Shown: positions 24,937-31,968 of the stretch, in pieces
How positions within the stretch are numbered: position 1 is the first letter of the stretch
Layout of the letters: every line of letters begins with the position of its first letter
NCBI GenBank assembly: GCA_910584235.1
Contig: CAJTZD010000028.1
Location: forward strand, 1-50,340
Length of the DNA stretch: 50,340 nt
Reading direction: 5' to 3'
Source: an uncultured Acetatifactor sp.
GTDB taxonomy: Bacteria; Bacillota; Clostridia; Lachnospirales; Lachnospiraceae
The notes under the pieces: generated by a model
What the model saw: only the letters and a program-made list of their open reading frames with translations
Told to the model about the DNA's origin: nothing
Databases searched by the model: none
Made by a program: the position numbers and the translations under genes

Positions 24937-26862
24937 ATGAAGCAGGGTTTTATCAAGGTGGCGGCAGTGACGCCGAAGATCAAAGTAGCGGACCCGGTCT
25001 ACAACGCGGGCGTAATCTGCGAGAGGCTGGAGGAAGCCTGTAAAAAAGGCGCGAAAATCATCGTGTTCCCAGAGCTGTGCATCACGGGCTATACCTGCGG
25101 GGACTTATTTCTGCAGGAGATTCTGCTGCGTGAGGCCTCCGCGCAGCTGCTGCGCATCGCGGAATGCACCCGGGGAAAGGACGCGCTTGTGATGGCGGGG
25201 CTGCCCGTGGAGCGGGAGGGCAGGCTCTACAACGTGGCCGCCGTGCTCTGGAACGGGGAGATTTTGGGGATGATACCCAAGGCCAATATCCCCTCCTACG
25301 CGGAATTCTATGAGGGACGGCATTTCTCGGAGGGCAACTCGGAACCGGTTCCCTTTGTTTTTCAGGGCAGAACGGTTCCTTTCGGAACCAATATCCTGTT
25401 TTCCTGCGAGACTATGCATGGGCTTACCGTGGGCTGCGAGATATGCGAGGACCTCTGGGTGGCGGACGCCCCGGCGGTGAACCATGCCCTGAAAGGCGCC
25501 ACGGTCATCGCCAATCTCTCCGCCTCCAACGAGACCATAGGCAAGGACGAGTACCGGGAGCTTCTGGTGAAATCCGTAAGCGCAAGGCTCCTTTGCGGCT
25601 ATGTATACACCTCCGCAGGGGAGGGGGAGTCCACCCAGGATTTGGTGTTCGGCGGGCACAACCTGATCGCGGAGAACGGCACGATTCTGGCGCAGGTGAA
25701 GAAGTTCACCTGTGAGACTCTATATGGGGACATTGATGTCCGGAAGCTCCTGGCGGACAGGCGGCGCATGGGGACTTTCGGCAGGGAGCCTAGTGCCGCT
25801 TATGTGAAAGTGCCCTTCCGGCTGGAGGTGGCGGAGACGGATTTGCAGCGCAGTTTTCCGGCCTTGCCTTTCGTGCCGGGGGACGCGGAGAAGAGAAAGA
25901 GGCGCTGTGAGGAGATTCTGTCCATCCAGTCCTACGGCCTGAAGAAGCGGTATGAGCATACGGGGCTGAAGACAGCGGTGCTGGGCATTTCCGGCGGGCT
26001 GGATTCCACGCTGGCGCTGCTTGTTACCGTGCGCGCCTTTGACCTGTTGGGTCTGGACAGAAAGGGCATCCTGGCGGTGACAATGCCCTGCTTCGGCACT
26101 ACGGACAGGACCTATGAGAACGCCTGCCTGCTGGCGCGGACTTTGGGGGCCACGCTGGAGGAGGTGGACATCAAAGAGGCGGTGACGGTGCATTTTAGGG
26201 ACATCGGCCAGGACATGGCCGACCATGACGTGACCTACGAGAACGGCCAGGCCAGGGAGCGGACCCAGGTGCTGATGGACATTGCAAACCGCCAGGGAGG
26301 TCTTGTGATCGGAACCGGGGACATGTCGGAGCTGGCCCTTGGCTGGGCTACCTACAATGGGGATCACATGTCCATGTACGGGGTGAACGCAGGCGTGCCC
26401 AAGACCCTGGTGCGGCATCTGGTGGAGTATTATGCGGACACCTGTAACGATAAAGCGCTGGAAGATGTGCTGAGGGACGTGCTTGACACGCCGGTGAGCC
26501 CGGAGCTTCTGCCGCCTGTGGACGGAGTGATCTCCCAGAGGACGGAGGATCTGGTGGGGCCTTATGAACTGCATGATTTTTTCCTGTACTACATGCTGCG
26601 CTGCGGCTACTCTCCGGCGAAAGTGTACCGGGTGGCGAAGCTGGCGTTCAAGGGGCTGTATGAAGACGGGACTATCCTGAAGTGGCTGAAGACCTTTTAC
26701 AGGAGGTTCTTCGCCCAGCAGTTCAAACGCTCCTGTCTGCCGGACGGGCCGAAAGTGGGAAGCGTGGCCCTCTCGCCCCGAGGAGATCTGCGCATGCCGT
26801 CAGACGCAAGCGTGAGTCTTTGGCTGGCGGAGGCGGAGGGGCTTGGAAACGGAACGGACTAG
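24937..26862 (+). CDS. nadE: Glutamine-dependent NAD+ synthetase, 641 aa
   Basis: Two-domain enzyme that makes NAD+ from deamido-NAD+, ATP and glutamine. The N-terminal nitrilase domain has the catalytic Glu in VFPELCITGY, Lys in MIPKANIPSY and Cys in GCEICEDLW. The C-terminal synthetase domain has the ATP PP-loop GISGGLDSTLAL and the GTGDMSELALGWATYNGDHM segment. GGAAGGAG before ATG 24937 fixes the start; an upstream frame of 44 codons is not protein-like. Length agrees with the fused bacterial NadE. A perfect GC-rich palindrome follows the gene. Confidence 0.96.
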   Translation: MKQGFIKVAAVTPKIKVADPVYNAGVICERLEEACKKGAKIIVFPELCITGYTCGDLFLQEILLREASAQLLRIAECTRGKDALVMAGLPVEREGRLYNVAAVLWNGEILGMIPKANIPSYAEFYEGRHFSEGNSEPVPFVFQGRTVPFGTNILFSCETMHGLTVGCEICEDLWVADAPAVNHALKGATVIANLSASNETIGKDEYRELLVKSVSARLLCGYVYTSAGEGESTQDLVFGGHNLIAENGTILAQVKKFTCETLYGDIDVRKLLADRRRMGTFGREPSAAYVKVPFRLEVAETDLQRSFPALPFVPGDAEKRKRRCEEILSIQSYGLKKRYEHTGLKTAVLGISGGLDSTLALLVTVRAFDLLGLDRKGILAVTMPCFGTTDRTYENACLLARTLGATLEEVDIKEAVTVHFRDIGQDMADHDVTYENGQARERTQVLMDIANRQGGLVIGTGDMSELALGWATYNGDHMSMYGVNAGVPKTLVRHLVEYYADTCNDKALEDVLRDVLDTPVSPELLPPVDGVISQRTEDLVGPYELHDFFLYYMLRCGYSPAKVYRVAKLAFKGLYEDGTILKWLKTFYRRFFAQQFKRSCLPDGPKVGSVALSPRGDLRMPSDASVSLWLAEAEGLGNGTD

Positions 26863-26911
26863 GTCCTTGCCGGAGATTCGGCATCCCCAATCTGACGCTG
26901 ACGGAAGAAAA

Positions 26912-26937
26912 CCGCCCCCAGCAGCTGCTGGGGGCGG
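26912..26937. terminator. 26-bp perfect GC-rich palindrome between nadE and the antitoxin remnant
   Basis: CCGCCCCCAGCAG and its exact reverse complement CTGCTGGGGGCGG meet with no spacer. A TTTT run follows only on the minus strand, so it is a better terminator for the minus-strand antitoxin remnant, but it may also stop nadE transcripts. Confidence 0.65.
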
Positions 26938-26991
26938 ATGCGCCGGAACTATTAAAAACCGACCAGGGTATTACGGCAGTCTCCACAATTC

Positions 26992-27261
26992 TCATCCTCG
27001 TTTCTTCTTTCTAACCGATTTAACTATATCATTAACATCGTTTTCATCATACCCAACAGACTTTGCCCATTTTTGTGCTTCGTCCAGTGAGGCTTCAAAT
27101 TCTACGACAGAAAGAAGTTTTAAAGTTTTGAGCATGATAACATCACCTGAAGTATATGCCACCAGTTTATCGCCAGTATCAATGGACAGAGAGAAATTGG
27201 ATTTACCTAAGGAGATTGTAAAAATACATTTGTGAAAAGAGGATTTAATTTGAAATTGCAT
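26992..27261 (-). pseudogene. AbrB/MazE-type antitoxin remnant, N-terminal half degenerate
   Basis: The C-terminal two thirds (TGDKLVAYTSGDVIMLK, then FEASLDEAQKWAKSVGY and DVNDIVKSVRKKKR) match the SpoVT-AbrB antitoxins common in Lachnospiraceae, including the swap-hairpin strand and the tail that binds a toxin. The first DNA-binding strand (normally G-Q-V-T-I-P-x-x-x-R) is unrecognisable, and no ribosome site precedes the ATG at 27261. No toxin gene is adjacent. Either the gene has decayed or it starts at an internal codon and makes only the C-terminal part. Confidence 0.55.
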
Positions 27262-27418
27262 ATATGCTGAAAAGAGAACTTCGTGAGATTCCGGTAGGGG
27301 AAATCAATTTGGGCCTGACGAGGAGTCGGCTCCCCGAATAGGAGTGGGGAGGGAATGCCATAACGGTTGTATCCATGGCAGGATTTTGTACAGCCCCTCA
27401 TTTTTTCTAAAAAAGTTC

Positions 27419-27448
27419 TTGACTGCACGCAGCGTGCAGTTTTAGGCT
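27419..27448 (+). promoter_or_regulatory. MerR-type operator/promoter, copy 1 (no gene directly downstream)
   Basis: TTGACT (27419-27424), 18-base spacer, TAGGCT (27443-27448), with the perfect 19-bp palindrome ACTGCACGCAGCGTGCAGT (27422-27440) filling the spacer as in MerR-controlled promoters. The 45 bp 27407-27451 match 27894-27938 at 40 positions. On this strand it points into the antisense of the XRE gene; there is no ribosome site after it. Confidence 0.7.
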
Positions 27449-27504
27449 AAATAAAACAGTAAATAAACAAATTAGAAGCTTTCCTGCGAATATTTGTCGT
27501 AGCG

Positions 27505-27705
27505 CTAATCTCCTTTATATTCAATGATATCTGTAATATCGCAGTCCAGCATATTACAGAGGTCATTCAGGGTATTAAGTGTGATGCTTCTGTTATGCTT
27601 TAGATTGTCAAGCATGCCCCTGCTCATTTTAAATTTATTTAAAAGGTCATACTGGCTTATTTTCTTTTCTTTCAGGGTTTTCCACAATGGATTGAACGTT
27701 ATCAC
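27505..27705 (-). CDS. XRE-family helix-turn-helix regulator, 66 aa
   Basis: A minimal Cro/CI-type DNA-binding protein. The helix-turn-helix reads KKISQYDLLNKFKMSRGMLD and then NLKHNRSITLNTLNDLCNML, ending CDITDIIEYKGD, the usual pattern of stand-alone XRE regulators in Firmicutes. I choose GTG 27705, with AGGTG 6 bases ahead; a GTG three codons earlier overlaps that site. The gene sits between two copies of a MerR-type promoter on the other strand and has a 20-bp palindrome upstream (27753-27772), probably its own operator. Target genes unknown. Confidence 0.8.
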   Translation of the reverse strand: MITFNPLWKTLKEKKISQYDLLNKFKMSRGMLDNLKHNRSITLNTLNDLCNMLDCDITDIIEYKGD

Positions 27706-27752
27706 CGATATCACCTCATTATAAATTTTACATTTGTTTTTTGAATTACAGT

Positions 27753-27772
27753 ATTCCCAAATTTTTGGGAAT
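27753..27772. promoter_or_regulatory. 20-bp palindrome, candidate XRE operator
   Basis: ATTCCCAAA (27753-27761) and TTTGGGAAT (27764-27772) form a perfect dyad with a 2-base centre, about 50 bp upstream of the XRE start codon. Confidence 0.5.
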
Positions 27773-27792
27773 GTGGTAAAATAGATTTGCTT

Positions 27793-27820
27793 GTACTACC
27801 TTTGAAAGGTGGTACTTTTA
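27793..27820 (+). terminator. Hairpin terminator downstream of MerR promoter copy 1
   Basis: GTACTACCT (27793-27801) pairs with AGGTGGTAC (27807-27815, one G-T pair), followed by TTTTA. It would end a plus-strand transcript that starts at copy 1 and covers the whole XRE gene in antisense. Confidence 0.55.
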
Positions 27821-27905
27821 TAGAGGAATTCACTTGATTTTGCGTTCGCGAAAAAAACATCTCCTATAAAAGCAGCAGATATCTGATTGCTGACTAAAAA
27901 AGTCT

Positions 27906-27935
27906 TTGACTGCACCCTGTGTGCAGTTTTAGGCT
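27906..27935 (+). promoter_or_regulatory. MerR-type operator/promoter, copy 2, upstream of merR-like gene
   Basis: TTGACT (27906-27911), 18-base spacer, TAGGCT (27930-27935), with a 19-bp dyad (27909-27927) having one mismatch. The -10 box ends only 4 bases before the GGAG of the next gene, so transcription from it would start near 27942 and give a 5' leader of under 10 bases. Confidence 0.75.
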
Positions 27936-27948
27936 AAAAGGAGATAAT

Positions 27949-28302
27949 ATGAGCGACTTAAAAACTTTACGGGAAATTTGTGACGAGTTGGGAGTCACGC
28001 GGCGGGCAGTGCAGGGATATGAGGCTGCAAACCTGGTTTCACCGGTCCGAAAAAACAAGTATGGTTATCTGCTTTATGGCAAAGCCGAGCAAAATCGTAT
28101 AAAGGAAATAAAGCGATACCAGCAATTCGGTTTTCAAATCAAGGAAATCAAAAATCTAATTGATGCACCAGATTGCGTTGTCAGGGAGGCTCTGGAAAGG
28201 CAAGTGGTAAAACGAAACGAAGAGCAGAAAAGACTTAATGCAACCATTGAAGACATGAATGCGCTGATAGCAAAACTAAGCGAATCAAGAGAGGGAGCAT
28301 GA
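27949..28302 (+). CDS. MerR-family transcriptional regulator, 117 aa
   Basis: ATG 27949 follows GGAG at 5 bases. The N-terminal winged helix-turn-helix reads LKTLREICDELGVTRRAVQGYE, then YLLYGKAEQNRIKEIKRYQQ and FGFQIKEIKNLI, the standard MerR layout. A C-terminal coiled coil (residues about 75-112) dimerises the protein, but there is no effector-binding domain, so the signal is unclear. It lies directly under a MerR-type dyad promoter and probably controls itself, the duplicate promoter at 27419 and the lipoprotein gene that starts 3 bases after its stop. Confidence 0.88.
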   Translation: MSDLKTLREICDELGVTRRAVQGYEAANLVSPVRKNKYGYLLYGKAEQNRIKEIKRYQQFGFQIKEIKNLIDAPDCVVREALERQVVKRNEEQKRLNATIEDMNALIAKLSESREGA

Positions 28303-28305
28303 CTT

Positions 28306-28881
28306 ATGAAGAAGAGAGTAATTGCATTACTGTTAGGACTATGCTTGATTTCTATGTCTGCTTGCGGAGGCAAAACGGCATTTCATCTTTCAGATGAGAT
28401 GCCCGCTAGCCGGAATGAGAAAAGTAGTGAGCCAGATAGGAAGCAGGCCGTAAAAGAGGATAGCAAAGCCAGTGATCGTGTTGAACAATCAGAGCAGGAA
28501 GAGAAATCATCAAGCGAAGAAGAACTTGGGGAAGAAACTTCAAATAATGATGAAAGAGATGATGCTACTCAGGATATAGAAAGCATAGACACGAGTACGG
28601 ATGAACAATTGGTGGAGGGTATGCGTCCTGCATTTAAGGAAGCAATGGACAGTTATGAAGAATATATGGCGGAATACTGTGACTTTATGAAAAAATATTC
28701 CGAATCAGACGGAACTGATTTGAGCCTGTTGGCAGATTATGCCGACTATATGCTCAAGTATGCCGATATGATGCAGGACTTTGAAGCATGGGAGGATGGA
28801 GACCTGAATACTGCGGAACTCTCATATTACATTGATGTCCAGGCCCGCATCAACAAAAAGCTTCTCGAAGTAGCGGAATGA
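28306..28881 (+). CDS. DUF6591-type lipoprotein, 191 aa
   Basis: The signal peptide (MKKRVIALLLGLCLI) ends in the lipobox MSAC. A long charged Ser/Glu/Asp linker (about 30-100) precedes a helical domain: RPAFKEAMDSYEEYMAEYCD, FMKKYSESDGTDLSLLADYA, MLKYADMMQDFEAWEDGDLN. This matches, from memory, the DUF6591 domain of Clostridia lipoproteins. It is coupled to the MerR gene (3-base gap), an uncommon pairing. A stem of GATGCTGTGA/TCACAGCATC (28902-28932) follows. Surface location is supported; function is unknown. Confidence 0.8.
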   Translation: MKKRVIALLLGLCLISMSACGGKTAFHLSDEMPASRNEKSSEPDRKQAVKEDSKASDRVEQSEQEEKSSSEEELGEETSNNDERDDATQDIESIDTSTDEQLVEGMRPAFKEAMDSYEEYMAEYCDFMKKYSESDGTDLSLLADYADYMLKYADMMQDFEAWEDGDLNTAELSYYIDVQARINKKLLEVAE

Positions 28882-28901
28882 AAAAAGGATGAACTCCCGG
28901 A

Positions 28902-28932
28902 GATGCTGTGAATCCGAAAGAATCACAGCATC
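28902..28932 (+). terminator. Hairpin after the MerR/DUF6591 operon
   Basis: GATGCTGTGA and TCACAGCATC form a perfect 10-bp stem with an 11-base loop. The following sequence is only moderately T-rich, so termination may be partial. Confidence 0.6.
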
Positions 28933-29007
28933 CCTTTCGGTTCTGTAGGTATAACCTTTATAATGCCATAAACGAAATGGCTTTATAGCAAATGGAGAAT
29001 AAGGAAG

Positions 29008-29892
29008 ATGAAATTAACGGCACTTGAATGTCCCAAATGTAATGCCACACTTGAGATCGCCCCAGAATCAACTTATGTAACCTGTACTTATTGCGGCTGT
29101 CGTTTTCTGATAGATAGTGAATCCGAGAAAGCAAAGCCTGATTCCGAAGACATCTATAAAATGGGATATGCTTTTGAACACGGCAGATACGAGAGGCAGT
29201 CGAAAGAGTGTCGAAATCTTGCAAACAAGGTAAAGGCGTTAAGCGGGGCAATTACGGATCTGCGCATTAAAAAGGGGACGCTGGAGCTCCTCTCAATAGA
29301 GATCAGCAATTTGGAGACAGACCAAAAGAGACTGGCTTCAATCAGCGGAAAGGTCAAGTCTTATAAGGTTCCCATATATTCACTCATTGTTACAGGAGTA
29401 TTGTCAGCGATTGGAGCCGGAGTCGGAATTTTCGTTCTAGGCGTTATTGCCTCTGTAATTTTGTTTTATATTATGCGATTTAGGAGGAATAAGGAGCAAG
29501 ATGCTGTTTCTAAGTTGATACAACAAAAGACTGAAGAACTTGCCCAAATCAAGAATGAGGTGCTTTCTATCACTAAGACATATGATTTTGACCTTATTCC
29601 AGAAAAATATCGCAGTAAAAATGCAATTGAATATATCTATGAAGTGCTTTACAATCAGAGGGCAATGAATATTTCGCAGGCTATAAATTTATACGAAGAT
29701 GATCAATATAAAAAGAGGATGGAAAGGCTTCAAAGAGAACAAATAGAACTACAAAGGACGCAACAAGCACAAAACGCTGAAAAGAGCATGGAAAGGCCTT
29801 CTGAGAGCAGTTTAGGACTGGGATCGTTGTTGAAAGCGGGCGGGTTGATTTTGGCGGCAGCCGCTTTTATAAAGAAATTAGATGACGATTGA
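29008..29892 (+). CDS. Zinc-ribbon membrane protein with coiled coils, 294 aa
   Basis: The N-terminus is a zinc ribbon: CPKC (residues 8-11) and CTYCGC (28-33). Next come a helical segment with a coiled coil (about 60-118), a membrane hairpin of two segments (about 125-157: IYSLIVTGVLSAIGAGVGIF and LGVIASVILFYIM), a second coiled coil rich in Gln (about 165-265) and a short C-terminal hydrophobic patch (GLGSLLKAGGLILAAAAFI). GGAAG precedes ATG 29008. Proteins with this ribbon-coil-membrane layout are hypothetical; a scaffold role is conceivable only. It is AT-rich like the rest of this accessory patch. Confidence 0.75.
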   Translation: MKLTALECPKCNATLEIAPESTYVTCTYCGCRFLIDSESEKAKPDSEDIYKMGYAFEHGRYERQSKECRNLANKVKALSGAITDLRIKKGTLELLSIEISNLETDQKRLASISGKVKSYKVPIYSLIVTGVLSAIGAGVGIFVLGVIASVILFYIMRFRRNKEQDAVSKLIQQKTEELAQIKNEVLSITKTYDFDLIPEKYRSKNAIEYIYEVLYNQRAMNISQAINLYEDDQYKKRMERLQREQIELQRTQQAQNAEKSMERPSESSLGLGSLLKAGGLILAAAAFIKKLDDD

Positions 29893-30052
29893 ACTGATTT
29901 ACTCCTGAATTTAAGACCTAAAATAGTAAAAATCTTACTAGATGTCATGAATTTACTGCTCTGTGGTACTTTTCCAGATTTCCTGCCCAAGCCTGCTTGC
30001 AACGCTCAAGAAAAAGCATAGTTAATCGAATGACATATCTTTTCACATATCA
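29893..30052. other. Intergenic stretch without recognisable gene
   Basis: AT-rich spacer between the zinc-ribbon gene and the hicAB promoter. I see no ORF, strong hairpin or repeat in it. Confidence 0.5.
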
Positions 30053-30081
30053 TTGACAATACGTAAAATACGTGTTATTGT
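30053..30081 (+). promoter_or_regulatory. hicAB promoter with embedded inverted repeat
   Basis: Perfect TTGACA (30053-30058), 17-base spacer and TATTGT (30076-30081). The spacer holds ACGTA (30061-30065) and TACGT (30069-30073), a likely HicB operator. Confidence 0.8.
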
Positions 30082-30104
30082 ATAGCTATGAGGAGGAGAC
30101 ATAC

Positions 30105-30204
30105 ATGAGGTTCAGAGAAGTCGACCGTTAGTGTTCCGAACCATCCTGGCGACATACCGAAAAGTATTGTCAAATCCATACGCAACCAGGCGGGGCTGAA
30201 ATAA
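30105..30204 (+). pseudogene. hicA: hicA toxin gene with internal deletion and frameshift
   Basis: ATG 30105 follows AGGAGG and opens MRFREVDR, the normal start of HicA mRNA interferases, then stops at once. From 30127, one frame over, the sequence resumes VSVPNHPGDIPKSIVKSIRN followed by QAGLK and a stop at 30202, the conserved C-terminal HicA end. The central region of about 25-30 residues, including the catalytic His of the G-S-H motif, is missing. The toxin is therefore dead, while its promoter, ribosome site and the downstream antitoxin remain. Confidence 0.85.
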
Positions 30205-30226
30205 TCCCGGAAAGGAGTATTGATTT

Positions 30227-30655
30227 ATGAACTATGTATACCCGGCTGTTTTTTACGAGGAAGAGGGTAAAATATCGGTCATTTTCCCTGATTTGGGAAA
30301 CCTTGCAACTTTTGGGGATAACATGGCGGATGCTATGCGTATGGCGGTAGATGCCTGCGGCCTGTATCTTTTTACAGCTCTGCGCGACGGCGAAGCCATC
30401 CCGGCGCCCAGTGTAATAAGCGAAATCGACCTTATGGCTGTCCTGAAAGATCTGGAAATGGAATCTGCCGCCGACAGCGCATTTGTCAATATGGTGCTGG
30501 TGGATATGAACGAATATGCAAGGCAGCACAGCGATAAGGCAGTGAAAAAGACTTTGAGCATCCCTATGTGGCTGAATACGCTTTGCGAGGAAAAAAACAT
30601 CAACTTTTCAAAAGTATTGCAGGATGCTCTATTGACGAAAGTACAATCGCTCTAA
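30227..30655 (+). CDS. hicB: HicB-family antitoxin, orphan
   Basis: A 142-residue antitoxin. The N-terminal partial RNase-H-like fold reads YPAVFYEEEGKISVIFPDLG, with the ATFGDNMADAMRMAVDA helix typical of HicB. The C-terminal part (KKTLSIPMWLNTLCEEKNIN followed by FSKVLQDALL) is a ribbon-helix-helix DNA-binding domain. AAAGGAG precedes ATG 30227. It would normally bind HicA and repress the hicAB promoter; with hicA broken it is an orphan that may still regulate its own promoter or neutralise a related toxin elsewhere. Confidence 0.92.
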   Translation: MNYVYPAVFYEEEGKISVIFPDLGNLATFGDNMADAMRMAVDACGLYLFTALRDGEAIPAPSVISEIDLMAVLKDLEMESAADSAFVNMVLVDMNEYARQHSDKAVKKTLSIPMWLNTLCEEKNINFSKVLQDALLTKVQSL

Positions 30656-30692
30656 CTGAAAGATTTTGCAAAATACCTTTCCGACTCAGAGA

Positions 30693-30727
30693 GGGCGGGG
30701 CCCTGCGGCACAAGGCAGGCCCCGCCC
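30693..30727. terminator. GC-rich hairpin between hicB and the convergent araC-type gene
   Basis: GGGCGGGGCC (30693-30702) pairs perfectly with GGCCCCGCCC (30718-30727). There is no T-tract, but it lies between convergent genes and is very stable. Confidence 0.55.
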
Positions 30728-30740
30728 GAAGACCGGAAGA

Positions 30741-31541
30741 TTAATTTCTCAGGCATTCCGGATCGGCCGGATGTATTTCCGGAACCTGCCTCCCCCGTTT
30801 CACCTTTCTATATGCAGCGGGAGACATATGATGAGCGCTCTTAAACACCTTATAGAACTGGGAGTATTGCCGGAAGCCGCATGCGAAAGCCACCTCTTCG
30901 ATGGACTTGGAGGTCAGTTCCAGGAGCTGTTCCGCCCGTTTGATTCGCAGCGCATTGACATACTGGAAAGGCGTCATGCGGTACTTCTCCTTAAAGAGAT
31001 TGATGATATGGTTCCTGCTGAAATGAAATTCCTCTGCAAGCATGTCCAGGGAGATCTCCCGGAAACATTTTCGGGAGATGCTTGCAGCAATCCGGTCGGC
31101 CACGGTAATTTCAGCATTCTGGCCATAGAGGACCACAAGAAGCTCCAGAAATTTCGCAGTCTGTTCTGTCAGGGTAGAGCTGCCGTATGCCAGCCTGTCC
31201 AGTTCTTCTATCAGGGATTTCACTGCAGGATATTGAAAAGTCCCACGGTATGGCAGGGATTTGCCTCCGTCTGTCCAGTCTGCCCAGAAATGGACATAGA
31301 AATATTTCGGGGAATCGCTTGTCTGTTTTCCTGCCTGGGATGTGTTCTTCCTCTGAATGTAGTATTCTCCGGGATGTATCTCATATTCGGTTCCGTCCTC
31401 GGAAAAACGCAGCACGCCCTCATATACCAGCAGCAGCACGTCGTCCCTGCAGAATCTGGTCACATGATGCTCCCCCGGATCAAAGAACCGCAGGGAGGCA
31501 CACCGGTATTTTAGGGGTCTGTTCAAGTCGATTCCATTCAT
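30741..31541 (-). CDS. AraC-family transcriptional regulator with cupin sensor, 266 aa
   Basis: The N-terminal cupin-like domain (residues about 1-140; HHVTRFCRDDVLLLVYEG, YEIHPGEYYIQ) should bind a sugar. The C-terminal AraC domain has two helix-turn-helix units: EISLDMLAEEFHFSRNHIIN and the family signature KSIEEVAFACGFRQYSQFYK ending in MSPAAYRK. AAAGGA lies 9 bases upstream of ATG 31541. It is divergent from the GH127 gene, whose promoter has a good -10 but no -35, the usual sign of an activator-dependent promoter, so this protein probably activates the GH127 gene in response to an arabinose-type oligosaccharide (inference). Confidence 0.92.
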   Translation of the reverse strand: MNGIDLNRPLKYRCASLRFFDPGEHHVTRFCRDDVLLLVYEGVLRFSEDGTEYEIHPGEYYIQRKNTSQAGKQTSDSPKYFYVHFWADWTDGGKSLPYRGTFQYPAVKSLIEELDRLAYGSSTLTEQTAKFLELLVVLYGQNAEITVADRIAASISRKCFREISLDMLAEEFHFSRNHIINLFKEKYRMTPFQYVNALRIKRAEQLLELTSKSIEEVAFACGFRQYSQFYKVFKSAHHMSPAAYRKVKRGRQVPEIHPADPECLRN

Positions 31542-31544
31542 CTG

Positions 31545-31757
31545 TCAATTTCCTTTCTGGCGGTTGACATTGGAGGGGTCTTTCCACTGTCTGCTGATTT
31601 GATAATTCTTATGGCTTATCATAACCTCAATATCACGCTTTGCGGACAAACGAATCACTTCAACTAAGTCTGGAAAAATCCGTTCGAGCGCCGGCACATT
31701 TTTGTGTTCTATGCTTTGCATCCTGACTATAGTACGAGATGTCCTTATTTGGAGCAT
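31545..31757 (-). CDS. Possible 70-aa leader ORF upstream of the araC-type gene
   Basis: Between the araC-type promoter and gene the leader is over 200 bases and contains an open frame from ATG 31757 that ends 3 bases before the regulator's ATG; the regulator's ribosome site lies inside it. The peptide includes ALERIFPDLVEVIRLSAKRD, which looks protein-like but matches nothing I know. A weak GCGGGG site precedes it. It may be a true small protein, a coupled leader, or chance. Confidence 0.25.
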   Translation of the reverse strand: MLQIRTSRTIVRMQSIEHKNVPALERIFPDLVEVIRLSAKRDIEVMISHKNYQISRQWKDPSNVNRQKGN

Positions 31758-31779
31758 GAAATTGCCCCGCACATGGTTT

Positions 31780-31807
31780 AGTATAACAGAAATTGTGATA
31801 AATGCAA
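31780..31807 (-). promoter_or_regulatory. Promoter of the araC-type gene
   Basis: On the minus strand -35 TTGCAT (31802-31807), 16-base spacer and -10 TATACT (31780-31785). Confidence 0.65.
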
Positions 31808-31850
31808 TATATTCTTGAATATAGTCCATTTTTCGCATTCTTAGATGTGA

Positions 31851-31856
31851 TATAAT
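31851..31856 (+). promoter_or_regulatory. -10 box of the GH127 gene promoter
   Basis: Perfect TATAAT with no acceptable -35 at 16-18 bases, consistent with activation by the divergent AraC-type regulator. The leader then contains a GCAGGAT/ATCCTGC hairpin at about 31863-31888. Confidence 0.55.
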
Positions 31857-31968
31857 CATGATTGCAGGACTGGCAGGATTTGCGAAGCGCATCCTGCGGC
31901 AGACGCATGGCCCCGGGTTGGCATACAACGTACAACGGGCTGTAAACTTATTATACGAGGAGGCGCAT

